From positions 219,244-283,243 of the forward strand of contig NZ_BBLU01000003.1 in NCBI RefSeq assembly GCF_000759715.1: a stretch of DNA of 64,000 nucleotides. Reading direction: 5' to 3'. Made by a program: the position numbers and the translations under genes. The notes below the pieces were generated by a model. The model saw only the letters and a program-made list of their open reading frames with translations, ran no database searches and was not told the DNA's origin. Of this stretch, positions 1-7,562 are shown one piece after another. Every line of letters starts with the position of its first letter. The stretch's first letter is position 1. Source of the DNA: Demequina mangrovi. Lineage in GTDB: Bacteria; Actinomycetota; Actinomycetes; Actinomycetales; Demequinaceae.

Positions 1-1
1 C

Positions 2-595
2 GCCGCGGTCCCGCCCGACGCGACAGCCCAGGACTGGGCGGATCTCGCCGAGATCGCGGGCACGGACACGCTCGTGCTGTTCGGCGCACCCCGCGAGGTG
101 CCGCCGGAGTGGGCCGAGGTTGAAACTTTCGCGGTCGCGCAGATGGCGGCCCCGGAGGACTTCGGACGGCTCCACGACGGGATCGAGCGGCTCGCGGCGG
201 ACGATGCGCAGGCCATGCTCGACATCGTGACCGAGACCGAGCCCGGACCCTTCGCGACCGAGACGTACCGCACCGGCGCGTACTACGGGATCCGGGAGGG
301 CGAGCGGCTGGTCGCGCTCGCCGGGGAGCGCCTGGTCACGCCGTCCTGGACGGAGATCAGCGCGGTCTGCACGCGCGACAGCCACCGGGGCCGCGGGCTC
401 GCGACGCGGCTCATGGAGGTGGTCGCGCACGGCATCCGCGAGGCCGGGAGGCAGCCGTTCCTCCACACCGGCGCCGGGAACGCCGCCGCGATCCGCCTCT
501 ACGAGCACCTGGGCTTCACGCACCGCACCCGCGACAACGTGGTGCAGCTGGTTCAGGCGCCCGGAGTGGAGGCCACGCCGCTGTCGCTTCACTGA
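2..595 (+). CDS. GNAT family N-acetyltransferase (5' end cut off by window edge)
   Basis: The reading frame is open to the left edge, so the start lies outside the window; an internal GTG at 74 is unlikely to be the true start. The C-terminal half is a GNAT fold: the acetyl-CoA pyrophosphate loop appears as RGRGLATRLM and is followed by NAAAIRLYEHLGF, the usual last strand-helix of FR47-like members. Proteins of this kind move an acetyl group from acetyl-CoA to an amine; nothing here identifies the acceptor. It stands alone, with the next gene convergent. Family assignment is secure, substrate unknown. Confidence 0.8.
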   Translation, partial: AAVPPDATAQDWADLAEIAGTDTLVLFGAPREVPPEWAEVETFAVAQMAAPEDFGRLHDGIERLAADDAQAMLDIVTETEPGPFATETYRTGAYYGIREGERLVALAGERLVTPSWTEISAVCTRDSHRGRGLATRLMEVVAHGIREAGRQPFLHTGAGNAAAIRLYEHLGFTHRTRDNVVQLVQAPGVEATPLSLH

Positions 596-662
596 CGCGC
601 GCCCCGCGATTGCCAATGACAAGAGTGACAGGTGTGGCAGGGGCGAACCGCACCCCGGCGGG

Positions 663-1157
663 TCAGCAGTCGCAGACGATGCGGTTGCCGGCCACGGGCA
701 GCGGCGACGTGAGCGGATCCACGGGGTAGGTCCCGTCCTCGACGGACTCGTTCCCGGCATCGTCCCGCACGACCTTGTCCACCGGGAAGCCCTCGCGCGC
801 CCAGTACTCGAAGCCGCCGATCATCTCCTTCACCTCGTAGCCGAGCTCGGAGATGATGAGCCCCGCGCGGGTCGCGCCGTTGCAGCCGGGGCCCCAGCAG
901 TAAACGATGAAGCGGGTGCCGGGCGCGAACTCCGCGGGGATGCGGGCGGGCATGTCGGGCTTGGGCAGGTGGATCGCGCCGCGCGCGTGACCCTGATCCC
1001 AGGCCTCACGGTTGCGGGTGTCGATGAGGACCACGCCCGGCTCGCCTGCCTCGAGCGCGGCGTGCGCGTCCGAGACGTCGGTCTCGAAGGCCAGGCGGCC
1101 CGCGAAGTGCGCGCGGGCGGCGGCGAGGTGGGCGGCGAGCTCCGGGGTGGTCTCCAT
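663..1157 (-). CDS. Rhodanese-like domain protein
   Basis: A single rhodanese domain of about 164 residues. The N-terminal part carries the typical LIDTRNREAWDQGHARGAIHLP stretch in shortened form (LIDTR at 44-48, GHARGAIHLP at 56-65). The catalytic loop is YCWGPGCNGATRAG with the candidate sulfur-accepting Cys at 87 and a second Cys at 92; the protein also ends in CDC. Such proteins shuttle sulfane sulfur or bind thiols; no partner is evident. The start is supported by a leaderless arrangement: a TAGTCT -10 element lies six bases upstream of the ATG. It is divergent from the SnoaL-like gene, which is organised in the same way. Confidence 0.85.
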   Translation of the reverse strand: METTPELAAHLAAARAHFAGRLAFETDVSDAHAALEAGEPGVVLIDTRNREAWDQGHARGAIHLPKPDMPARIPAEFAPGTRFIVYCWGPGCNGATRAGLIISELGYEVKEMIGGFEYWAREGFPVDKVVRDDAGNESVEDGTYPVDPLTSPLPVAGNRIVCDC

Positions 1158-1163
1158 GAGGCG

Positions 1164-1169
1164 AGACTA
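1164..1169 (-). promoter_or_regulatory. -10 element of a leaderless promoter (rhodanese gene)
   Basis: On the minus strand TAGTCT sits exactly six bases before the ATG, so transcription would begin at or next to the start codon. No Shine-Dalgarno sequence is present. No convincing -35 hexamer was seen. Confidence 0.5.
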
Positions 1170-1241
1170 GGGACGAGGCGCGGTGCCAGTCGAGAGCACC
1201 GCGGCACCGCGCTGCGCGGGCGTGCTGTCGGTGCCGCTGCC

Positions 1242-1247
1242 TAGTCT
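1242..1247 (+). promoter_or_regulatory. -10 element of a leaderless promoter (SnoaL-like gene)
   Basis: TAGTCT followed by six bases (CGATCC) and then ATG. This is the same hexamer and spacing as in the divergent rhodanese gene, and there is no ribosome-binding site. Confidence 0.5.
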
Positions 1248-1253
1248 CGATCC

Positions 1254-1658
1254 ATGGACTCCTCACCCACGGCCCGCGCGATCGTCGCGCGCTTCTGGGA
1301 GCTGATGCGCAGCAACGACTTCGCCTCCGTCGGCGAGGTGCTGAGCCCCGACTTCGTCTGCATATGGCCGCAGTCGCGCGAGCTGATCCGCGGATCCCGC
1401 GCCTTCGGACAGGTGAATACGGAGTATCCCGCGCATGGCCCATGGACCTTCACCGTCCAGTCCGTCGTCGCGGACGAGTCGCACGTCGCGACCGACACCC
1501 TCGTGAGCGACGGCACGGTCACGGCGCGCGCCCTCAGCCGCTTCACAGTCCGCGACGGGCTCATCACCGAGCTGCGGGAGTACTGGCCCGAGGACTACGA
1601 CGCCCCGAGCGCCCGCGCGCACCTCGTGGAGCCGTGGCCCGGAGATCAAGGACGATGA
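1254..1658 (+). CDS. SnoaL-like / nuclear transport factor 2 fold protein
   Basis: A 134-residue protein with the NTF2-like pattern: an N-terminal helix (ARAIVARFWELMRSNDF), LSPDFVCIWPQS, and closing strands ending RFTVRDGLITELREYW. This cone-shaped alpha+beta fold is used by small isomerases, cyclases and ligand-binding proteins. The conserved D/W pocket is visible but no specific activity can be named. It ends about 70 bases before the HAIR region of the chaperone operon and is probably unrelated to it. The start is fixed by the leaderless promoter. Confidence 0.7.
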   Translation: MDSSPTARAIVARFWELMRSNDFASVGEVLSPDFVCIWPQSRELIRGSRAFGQVNTEYPAHGPWTFTVQSVVADESHVATDTLVSDGTVTARALSRFTVRDGLITELREYWPEDYDAPSARAHLVEPWPGDQGR

Positions 1659-1729
1659 CCGGGCGGCGGCCGCGCGACCCACGCGTCCCACCTGCCACAT
1701 CCTCCATGGGGAATCGGCGAGTCTGAGAA

Positions 1730-1750
1730 GTTGAGCAGAGTTCGCTCAAC
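1730..1750 (+). promoter_or_regulatory. HAIR operator 1 (HspR site) upstream of dnaK
   Basis: GTTGAGC, seven bases, GCTCAAC: a perfect inverted repeat matching the HAIR layout (CTTGAGT-N7-ACTCAAG) bound by HspR. The symmetry extends one or two bases further on each side. It lies just upstream of the -35 hexamer. Confidence 0.85.
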
Positions 1751-1765
1751 TTTGCCCGCGCCGAC

Positions 1766-1794
1766 TTGACACCCCCAGGCCGCCGACATAAGTT
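1766..1794 (+). promoter_or_regulatory. dnaK operon promoter
   Basis: -35 TTGACA (1766-1771), 17 bases, -10 TAAGTT (1789-1794). The -10 overlaps the second HAIR, so HspR bound there would block polymerase, as expected for HspR autoregulation. A perfect -35 in such a G/C-rich background makes this convincing. Confidence 0.75.
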
Positions 1795-1812
1795 GAGTCT
1801 CAGTCGCTCAAG
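1792..1812 (+). promoter_or_regulatory. HAIR operator 2 overlapping the dnaK -10
   Basis: GTTGAGT, seven bases, GCTCAAG, nearly the HAIR consensus. It covers the -10 and the likely transcription start of the dnaK operon. Confidence 0.88.
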
Positions 1813-1865
1813 TCCCGAGCGAGAGAGATCACGCGGCGAACGCCGCGACTGGAGGAAGAACAGAC

Positions 1866-3734
1866 ATGGCACGTGCAGTAGGCATCGACCTCGGCACCAC
1901 CAACTCCGTGGTGTCGGTCCTCGAGGGTGGCGAGCCCACCGTCATCGCGAACGCCGAGGGCGCTCGCACCACCCCGTCGGTGGTCGCGTTCTCGAAGACC
2001 GGCGAGGTCCTCGTCGGCGAGATCGCGAAGCGCCAGGCCGTCACCAACGTCGACCGCACCATCGCGTCGGTCAAGCGTCACATGGGCACGGACTGGACCA
2101 CGGAGATCGACGACAAGAAGTACACGCCGCAGGAGATCTCGGCCCGCATCCTGGGCAAGCTCAAGCGCGACGCCGAGGAGTACCTGGGCGAGAAGGTGAC
2201 CGACGCCGTCATCACCGTCCCCGCCTACTTCAACGACCACGAGCGCCAGGCCACCAAGGAGGCCGGCGAGATCTCGGGCCTCAACGTCCTGCGCATCGTC
2301 AACGAGCCCACCGCCGCGGCCCTCGCGTACGGCCTCGACAAGGGCAAGGAGGACGAGCACATCCTCGTCTTCGACCTCGGTGGCGGCACGTTCGACGTGT
2401 CCCTCCTCGAGGTGGGCAAGGACGAGGACGACTTCTCGACCATCCAGGTGAAGGCCACCGCGGGCGACAACCGCCTCGGCGGCGACGACTGGGACCAGCG
2501 CATCGTCGACCACCTGGTCAAGGAGGTCAAGAACACCGAGGGCGTGGACCTCGCCAAGGACAAGTCCGCGCTCCAGCGCCTCCGCGAGGCCGCCGAGCAG
2601 GCGAAGAAGGAGCTGAGCTCCGCGCAGCAGACCCAGATCTCGCTGCAGTACCTCTCGATCGGCGAGAACGGCCCCGTGCACCTCGACACGCGCCTCACCC
2701 GCGCGCAGTTCCAGCAGATGACGCAGGACCTGCTCGAGCGCACCAAGGCGCCGTTCCACCAGGTCATCAAGGACGCCGGCATCAAGCTGAGCGAGATCGA
2801 CCACGTGCTGCTGGTCGGCGGCTCGACCCGCATGCCCGCGGTGTCCGAGGTCGTCAAGGAGCTCACCGGCGGCAAGGAGCCCAACAAGGGCGTCAACCCG
2901 GACGAGGTCGTCGCCGTGGGCGCGACGCTCCAGGCGGGCGTCATCAAGGGCGAGCGCAAGGATGTCCTGCTCATCGACGTCACGCCGCTGAGCCTCGGCA
3001 TCGAGACCAAGGGCGGCGTCATGACCACCCTGATCGAGCGCAACACCGCGATCCCGACCAAGTCCTCCGAGGTCTTCTCGACCGCCGAGGACAACCAGCC
3101 CTCCGTGCTGATCCAGGTCTACCAGGGCGAGCGCCAGTTCGCCCGTGACAACAAGATGCTCGGCACCTTCGAGCTGGGCGGCATCGCGCCGGCCCCGCGC
3201 GGCGTGCCGCAGATCGAGGTCACCTTCGACATCGACGCGAACGGCATCGTCCACGTCCACGCGAAGGACCGCGGCACCGGCAAGGAGCAGTCCATCACCG
3301 TGTCCGGCGGCTCGGCCCTCTCCAAGGAGGACATCGACCGCATGGTCAAGGACGCCGAGGAGCACGCGGAGGAGGACAAGAAGCGCCGCGAGGCCGCGGA
3401 GATCCGCAACAACGCCGAGACCTTCGCGTACTCGACCGAGAAGATCCTGTCCGAGAACGAGGACAAGGTCCCCGCCGAGGTCGCCGACGAGGTCAAGACC
3501 GCGATCGCCGACGTCAAGACGGCGCTCGAGGGCGAGGACACCGACGAGGTCAAGGCGAAGCACGACGTGCTCGTCGAGAAGGCGCAGAAGATCGGCGAGG
3601 CCGTCTACGCGGCCCAGCAGGCCGAGGGCGTCAACGTCGACGAGGACTCCGCGGCGCAGACCGCCGGCGGGGCCCCGCAGGACGACGACATCGTCGACGC
3701 GGAGATCGTCGACGACGAGGACGAGCAGAAGTAA
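1866..3734 (+). CDS. dnaK: Chaperone DnaK (Hsp70)
   Basis: A 622-residue Hsp70. It starts [15 protein letters not shown], the phosphate-1 loop of the ATPase domain. It carries [17 protein letters not shown] (phosphate-2) and [12 protein letters not shown] (adenosine site), then the substrate-binding beta domain, a charged helical lid and the acidic tail [12 protein letters not shown]. It folds nascent and heat-damaged proteins in the cytoplasm with GrpE and DnaJ, encoded next. GGAGGAA lies eight bases before the ATG. Regulation is through the two HAIR sites by HspR, the last gene of the operon. Length and motifs are standard for actinobacteria. Confidence 0.98.
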   Translation: MARAVGIDLGTTNSVVSVLEGGEPTVIANAEGARTTPSVVAFSKTGEVLVGEIAKRQAVTNVDRTIASVKRHMGTDWTTEIDDKKYTPQEISARILGKLKRDAEEYLGEKVTDAVITVPAYFNDHERQATKEAGEISGLNVLRIVNEPTAAALAYGLDKGKEDEHILVFDLGGGTFDVSLLEVGKDEDDFSTIQVKATAGDNRLGGDDWDQRIVDHLVKEVKNTEGVDLAKDKSALQRLREAAEQAKKELSSAQQTQISLQYLSIGENGPVHLDTRLTRAQFQQMTQDLLERTKAPFHQVIKDAGIKLSEIDHVLLVGGSTRMPAVSEVVKELTGGKEPNKGVNPDEVVAVGATLQAGVIKGERKDVLLIDVTPLSLGIETKGGVMTTLIERNTAIPTKSSEVFSTAEDNQPSVLIQVYQGERQFARDNKMLGTFELGGIAPAPRGVPQIEVTFDIDANGIVHVHAKDRGTGKEQSITVSGGSALSKEDIDRMVKDAEEHAEEDKKRREAAEIRNNAETFAYSTEKILSENEDKVPAEVADEVKTAIADVKTALEGEDTDEVKAKHDVLVEKAQKIGEAVYAAQQAEGVNVDEDSAAQTAGGAPQDDDIVDAEIVDDEDEQK

Positions 3735-3740
3735 CGGCAC

Positions 3741-3786
3741 GACGGCGGGTGTGCGGCGCGGGAACTCCGCACCGCCGCCCGCCGTC
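3741..3786 (+). other. Intercistronic stem-loop between dnaK and grpE
   Basis: GACGGCGGG (3741-3749) pairs with CCCGCCGTC (3778-3786), and an inner TGCGG/CCGCA pair extends the stem. There is no T run. It probably protects or partially ends the dnaK part of the transcript, giving more DnaK than GrpE; this role is inferred. Confidence 0.55.
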
Positions 3787-3804
3787 TCCCCTGTGGAGGC
3801 AGAC

Positions 3805-4386
3805 ATGACCGAGAACCCCAACGGCACCCCCGAGCCCCAGGACGATGCGGAGGCTCAGGCCGAGCGCATCGTGAACGAGGCCGCCGCCACCTTCCTCGAC
3901 GAGGACAAGGACGGCGTCGACGACCTCGCCGCCGACGAGGCCGGTGCGGACGACGCGCTCAACGCGGCCTACACGAAGGCCGCCGAGCACCTCGCGGACC
4001 TGCAGCGCCTCCAGGCGGAGTACCAGAACTACCGCAAGCGCGTCGACCGCGACCGCGAGCTCATCGGCGTCAACGCCACCGCGAAGGCGGTCGAGGCGCT
4101 CATCCCGACGCTCGACGACATCGCCGCGGCGCGCGAGCACGGCGACCTCGAGGACGGCCCGTTCGCCGCGATCGCAGCGAAGCTCGAGGGCGCCCTCGGC
4201 GGCCTCGGGTGGACGTCCTACGGCGCCGCCGGCGACGTCTTCGACCCGCAGCTGCACGAGGCGCTCATGTCGCAGCCCAGCTCCGAGGTCTCCGAGCCCA
4301 CCGTTCAGCACGTCGCCCAGCCGGGCCACCGCATGGGCGAGAAGGTCCTCCGCCCGGCGCGCGTCATCGTCGCGCAGCCCGAGTAG
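3805..4386 (+). CDS. grpE: Nucleotide exchange factor GrpE
   Basis: 193 residues. An acidic disordered N-terminus is followed by the long GrpE helix and [15 protein letters not shown]. The C-terminal beta wing is [29 protein letters not shown], a clear GrpE signature. It releases ADP from DnaK and resets the chaperone cycle. The start was chosen at the ATG preceded by GTGGAGG at good spacing; an open frame continues upstream into dnaK but has no start context. It is followed by dnaJ after 16 bases. Confidence 0.96.
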   Translation: MTENPNGTPEPQDDAEAQAERIVNEAAATFLDEDKDGVDDLAADEAGADDALNAAYTKAAEHLADLQRLQAEYQNYRKRVDRDRELIGVNATAKAVEALIPTLDDIAAAREHGDLEDGPFAAIAAKLEGALGGLGWTSYGAAGDVFDPQLHEALMSQPSSEVSEPTVQHVAQPGHRMGEKVLRPARVIVAQPE

Positions 4387-4402
4387 GACGGAGGGAGGCG
4401 CC

Positions 4403-5371
4403 ATGGCCAGCCAGGACTGGTTCAACAAGGACTTCTACGCGACGCTCGGCGTCTCCAAGGACGCGAGCGGCGAGGACATCAAGAAGGCGTACCGCAAGCT
4501 CGCGCGCGACCTTCACCCCGACCGCAACCCGGGTGACGCCGCCGCGGAGCAGCGCTTCAAGGACGTGGGCGAGGCCTACGCCGTGCTCTCCTCGGGCGAG
4601 GACCGCAAGCAGTACGACGCGATCCGCGCCATGGGCGGCGGCGCGCGCTTCCAGGCCGGCGGACCCGGCGGCGGCGCGGGCGGCTTCGAGGACATCCTCG
4701 GCGGGATGTTCGGCGGCGGCGCGGGCGGCGGCACCCGATTCCAGACGTCGGGCGGCGGGGGCGGCGGCTTCGAGGACATCCTCAACGGGATGTTCGGGGG
4801 CGGCGGCTTCCAGCGGGGCCCGCAGAAGGGCGGCGATCTGGCCGCCGCCGTCGAGGTGTCCTTCCGCCAGGCCGCGGAGGGCGCCACCGTCGCGCTGTCG
4901 ACCACCAACGGTCGGGTCTCCACCCGTCTCCCGGTCGGCGTGCGCGACGGCCAGCGGATCAAGGTCGCGGGCAAGGGCCGCCCCGGCACCAACGGCGGCG
5001 CTCCCGGCGACCTCCTGCTCACCGTGCACGTGCAGAAGCACCCGGTGTTCACCGCGGACGGGCTCAACCTCAAGGTCCGCGTCCCGGTGCGCTTCGACGA
5101 GGCCGCGCTGGGCGCGCACGTCGAGGTGCCCACGCTCACGGGCGACCGCGTCAAGGTCAAGGTGCCCGGCGGCACCCAGTCCGGCACCACGCTGCGCGTC
5201 AAGGGCAGGGGCCTGAGCTCGCGCAAGGGCACGGGCGACCTGCTCGTCACCATCGAGGTCCAGGTGCCCCAGAAGCTTTCCCGCGATGCGAAGAAGGCGC
5301 TCGAGGCGCTCGTCGACGCCCTCCCCCAGGAGGACCCGCGCGCGACGCTCTACAAGGACTCCTCGCGGTAG
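4403..5371 (+). CDS. dnaJ: DnaJ-type co-chaperone without zinc finger
   Basis: 322 residues. The J domain is residues 9-75 with HPD at 38-40, which stimulates the DnaK ATPase. Next comes a Gly-rich segment (about 78-140) containing two near-copies of GGFEDIL(G/N)GMFGGG, then the C-terminal substrate-binding beta domains (from about 150). The four CxxCxGxG zinc repeats of classical DnaJ are absent; the protein has no Cys in this region. It is therefore a type B/CbpA-like architecture occupying the dnaJ position of the operon. A strong GGAGGGAGG site precedes the ATG. The internal duplication is unusual. Confidence 0.93.
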   Translation: MASQDWFNKDFYATLGVSKDASGEDIKKAYRKLARDLHPDRNPGDAAAEQRFKDVGEAYAVLSSGEDRKQYDAIRAMGGGARFQAGGPGGGAGGFEDILGGMFGGGAGGGTRFQTSGGGGGGFEDILNGMFGGGGFQRGPQKGGDLAAAVEVSFRQAAEGATVALSTTNGRVSTRLPVGVRDGQRIKVAGKGRPGTNGGAPGDLLLTVHVQKHPVFTADGLNLKVRVPVRFDEAALGAHVEVPTLTGDRVKVKVPGGTQSGTTLRVKGRGLSSRKGTGDLLVTIEVQVPQKLSRDAKKALEALVDALPQEDPRATLYKDSSR

Positions 5372-5426
5372 GGGTCCCACCAGGGACGATGCACGCCCGC
5401 TAGCGTGGGCCGGAAGGAGGTGGACC

Positions 5427-5840
5427 ATGGAGCAGCCCGATGTGGACGAGCCCGTGTTCCTCATCTCCGCCGCCGCGGAGCTCGCGGGCATGCACGCGCA
5501 GACCCTGCGCCAGTACGACCGGCTCGGCCTCGTGGTGCCTCGCCGCCGGCCCGGCGGCGGGCGCCGCTACTCGCTGCGCGACGTCGCCACGCTCCGCGAA
5601 GTCCAACGCATGAGCCAGGAGGAGGGCATCAACCTCGCCGGCATCAAGCGCATCCTGCACCTCGCTCACGAGGTGCAGCGCCTGGAGCGCGAGGTCGAGC
5701 GCCTGCGCCCGCGGGCCGACACCGGCTCGCGCGTGTTCACCACGGGCCCCACGGGCAACGTGGTCATCGTCGAGCGCGGGCGCCGCGGTCGACGCGACGA
5801 GGGCCGCGCGGTCGTCGTCTGGACCGCGCAGGCCGACTGA
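5427..5840 (+). CDS. hspR: Heat-shock repressor HspR (MerR family)
   Basis: 137 residues. The MerR-type winged helix is FLISAAAELAGMHAQTLRQYDRLGL followed by the wing RRRPGGGRRYS, then a helical stretch (HEVQRLEREVERLRPR) for dimerisation. HspR binds HAIR sequences with DnaK as co-repressor and shuts the operon off when free DnaK is plentiful. Two HAIRs upstream of dnaK make the loop explicit. AAGGAGG lies seven bases before the ATG. The tail (VFTTGPTGNVVIVERG...) is a normal HspR feature. Confidence 0.95.
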   Translation: MEQPDVDEPVFLISAAAELAGMHAQTLRQYDRLGLVVPRRRPGGGRRYSLRDVATLREVQRMSQEEGINLAGIKRILHLAHEVQRLEREVERLRPRADTGSRVFTTGPTGNVVIVERGRRGRRDEGRAVVVWTAQAD

Positions 5841-5858
5841 GCGACGCTCGCGCGTCGC
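5841..5858. terminator. Short hairpin between convergent hspR and tetR genes
   Basis: GCGACG and CGTCGC flank a six-base loop immediately after the hspR stop. It is short and has no T run, so it is only a weak terminator candidate. Confidence 0.25.
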
Positions 5859-5864
5859 GTCTGA

Positions 5865-6470
5865 TCAGGCGGCGACGGCCGCGGCGGCGATCTGCGAATC
5901 GATCAGCGCGCCGAGATCCAGCGACGGACCCGCGGCGATCTCCGAGGTCGCGTGGGTGCGGCGCAGCTGCTCGATGCACACGTGGCCGTGGACGCAGGAC
6001 CACATCGCCATCGCGGTCTGGTGCCACGCGGCCGGGTCGGAGTCCGCGCTGTCGAGGACCGAGGCCACGCGCGCGCGGTGCGCGTAGAACGTCTCCCACA
6101 GGCGCTCGACGGTGCTGTCCGACGGCTCGTAGCCGGCGATCGAGGGGGCGAACATCGTCTGGAACTGCGTGGGCGACGCGAGGCCCCAGTCGCGGTACGC
6201 CTCGGCGACCGCCACCAGACCGTCGCGGCCCGCCTCGGCACGCTCCCAGGCACGCGCGAGCTGACGCCCGAGGTCGTCGAGTCCGCTGTCGACGATCGCG
6301 TCGATGAGGCCCGACTTGCCCGAGAAGTGGGTGTAGACGCCCATGGTCGAGCAGCCGGCGGCCTTCGCGACGGCACGCACGGTGAGCGCGCCCGCGCCCT
6401 TCTCGGACACGATGCTGAGAGCGCTCTCAAGGAGGCGCGTGCGGAGGTCCGAGACAGGGTTATCGATCAT
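5865..6470 (-). CDS. TetR-family transcriptional regulator
   Basis: 201 residues. The N-terminal TetR helix-turn-helix is GAGALTVRAVAKAAGCSTMGVYTHFSGKSGLIDAI (about residues 23-57 in parts), followed by an all-helical ligand and dimer domain with WxxxFYAHRARV and the late MWSCVHGHV segment of TetR_C members. It is probably a repressor for a small molecule. The start at 6470 is chosen because TATCAT lies six bases upstream (leaderless); a longer upstream frame crosses a large inverted repeat and is rejected. No obvious target operon adjoins it, so autoregulation through the palindrome upstream is the simplest idea. Confidence 0.9.
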   Translation of the reverse strand: MIDNPVSDLRTRLLESALSIVSEKGAGALTVRAVAKAAGCSTMGVYTHFSGKSGLIDAIVDSGLDDLGRQLARAWERAEAGRDGLVAVAEAYRDWGLASPTQFQTMFAPSIAGYEPSDSTVERLWETFYAHRARVASVLDSADSDPAAWHQTAMAMWSCVHGHVCIEQLRRTHATSEIAAGPSLDLGALIDSQIAAAAVAA

Positions 6471-6476
6471 GCGTAA

Positions 6477-6482
6477 ATGATA
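6477..6482 (-). promoter_or_regulatory. -10 element of the leaderless tetR promoter
   Basis: TATCAT on the minus strand, six bases from the ATG. The nearest arm of the large inverted repeat begins eight bases further upstream, where a repressor would cover the -35 region. Confidence 0.5.
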
Positions 6483-6489
6483 GGTGAAC

Positions 6490-6532
6490 CGCGTACATTC
6501 CGGGACCCCCCTCGGGTTCCGGAATGTACGCG
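6490..6532. promoter_or_regulatory. Large inverted repeat upstream of tetR, probable operator
   Basis: CGCGTACATTCCGG (6490-6503) and CCGGAATGTACGCG (6519-6532) are perfect 14-base complements. Further pairing continues into the 15-base middle (GACCC against GGGTT with one wobble). Its position directly upstream of the tetR -10 suggests a TetR operator, although the structure could also act as an RNA hairpin. Confidence 0.6.
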
Positions 6533-6541
6533 GGCCGGTGG

Positions 6542-6561
6542 GATGTGGGACTTCCCACATC
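6542..6561. repeat. Compact inverted repeat
   Basis: GATGTGGGA, two bases, TCCCACATC: a perfect nine-base hairpin between the tetR operator-like repeat and the terminator-like repeat. Role unknown; possibly a second operator or the terminator of a short transcript. Confidence 0.45.
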
Positions 6562-6580
6562 GCCTCATCGGCCCCCCCCA

Positions 6581-6621
6581 CATGGGGCCGGTACCGCCCT
6601 CAGCTCGGTACCGGCCCCATG
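6581..6621 (-). terminator. Terminator-like hairpin after the GGDEF-like gene
   Basis: Arms 6581-6596 and 6606-6621 are perfect 16-base complements (CATGGGGCCGGTACCG) around a nine-base loop. It sits eight bases past the stop of the minus-strand gene. It lacks a T tract, as is common in actinobacteria. Confidence 0.6.
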
Positions 6622-6628
6622 CCGCCCC

Positions 6629-7402
6629 TCAGCGTTGCAGGGAGTCCAACAGGTCCACGGCGTAGTCGTGGACGTCCGGGAGCGACTCGATCCACACGCG
6701 CGGGGGCTGCCTCATGAGGTTGCCCACGCGCATCTGAGTCGCGCGCCGGGAGATTCGATCGCGGAGATCGGCGACGCCGCGGCCCATCTCAGGACCGCGC
6801 TCGACGAGCACCGCGTAGAGCCCGTCGCCCAGGCGTGCCATCGGGTGGCCCTTGCCGTAGGCGTCACGGAGCGACTGCCCGATCGCGGCGTTGCGCGCCA
6901 TGCGCTGCCACGGGTCGGTGTTGGCGGCCGCGACGTCCACGAGCACCAGCGCGTGGCCCTCGCTCACGGCGCCGCCTGCACGCTCCGCCGTGCCGTAGAG
7001 CTCGGCGAGACGCGCGACCAGGTACTCGTGGGTCCCCAGGCCCGACTCCGGGTCGTTCATCGCGGGGCCCACGCGCTGCGCGGCATCGCCCTCGGTCCAG
7101 CCCTCGCACAGCGAGCGGATGGAACGGATGGGCGCCGCCTCGTAGCCCGCGGAGCGGAACAGCACGGCCATGTCGTCGATCGCCTCGGTGATGCCGACGC
7201 CGGACTCGGCGCGGGCAAACCCCAGGCGGTACGCGGCGGGCGCGGTGTCGAGCCTGCCCTCGAGCGCCTCGGCGAGCGCCTCGGCGGCAGGGGTGAACCA
7301 GTCGCCGGGCCGGCGCCACACCGTGCCCAGGCTCGCGGCCTCCCAGCGGCGCAGCAGCGCGAACTCCGGCGCCGCGTCTGGGATGTTCACCTCGCTCGTC
7401 AT
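6629..7402 (-). CDS. GGDEF-fold protein with degenerate signature
   Basis: 257 residues. The second half aligns with GGDEF diguanylate cyclases: NDPESGLGTHEYLVARL (116-132) matches the family opening, ALVLVDVAA (151-159) keeps the first metal Asp, and ARLGDGLYAVLV (189-200) occupies the GGDEF position as GDGLY. With the signature altered, cyclase activity is improbable; a nucleotide-sensing or protein-binding role is more likely. The N-terminal half is helical and unrecognised. It is divergent from the sigma-factor fusion gene, with 160 bases between them, which suggests shared control. Confidence 0.65.
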   Translation of the reverse strand: MTSEVNIPDAAPEFALLRRWEAASLGTVWRRPGDWFTPAAEALAEALEGRLDTAPAAYRLGFARAESGVGITEAIDDMAVLFRSAGYEAAPIRSIRSLCEGWTEGDAAQRVGPAMNDPESGLGTHEYLVARLAELYGTAERAGGAVSEGHALVLVDVAAANTDPWQRMARNAAIGQSLRDAYGKGHPMARLGDGLYAVLVERGPEMGRGVADLRDRISRRATQMRVGNLMRQPPRVWIESLPDVHDYAVDLLDSLQR

Positions 7403-7511
7403 GACATGTGAGAGGGGGTTGACCCACGGCTATGACGCGATTTCTTGAGAAACTTTCCGGACATACGTGAGAAGTGGGTGTGACATACCCCTCACCTGCC
7501 TTGTCCCCCGG

Positions 7512-7540
7512 GGAACGTAACGGAAGAATGCGGGTACTCA
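7512..7540 (+). promoter_or_regulatory. Candidate ECF-type promoter of the sigma fusion gene
   Basis: GGAAC (7512-7516), about 17 bases, then GGTACTC. The GGAAC -35 motif is typical of ECF sigma-dependent promoters and would allow autoregulation; the -10 side is not distinctive. A GGGGAG ribosome-binding site follows at 7549-7554. Confidence 0.3.
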
Positions 7541-7562
7541 ACCGGCTTGGGGAGCGCAGGGC

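Noticed and set aside
1800..3827. Long minus-strand open frame opposite dnaK
   Set aside because: It is the codon-bias shadow of dnaK: Val/Leu/Asp-rich low-complexity product and no start context.
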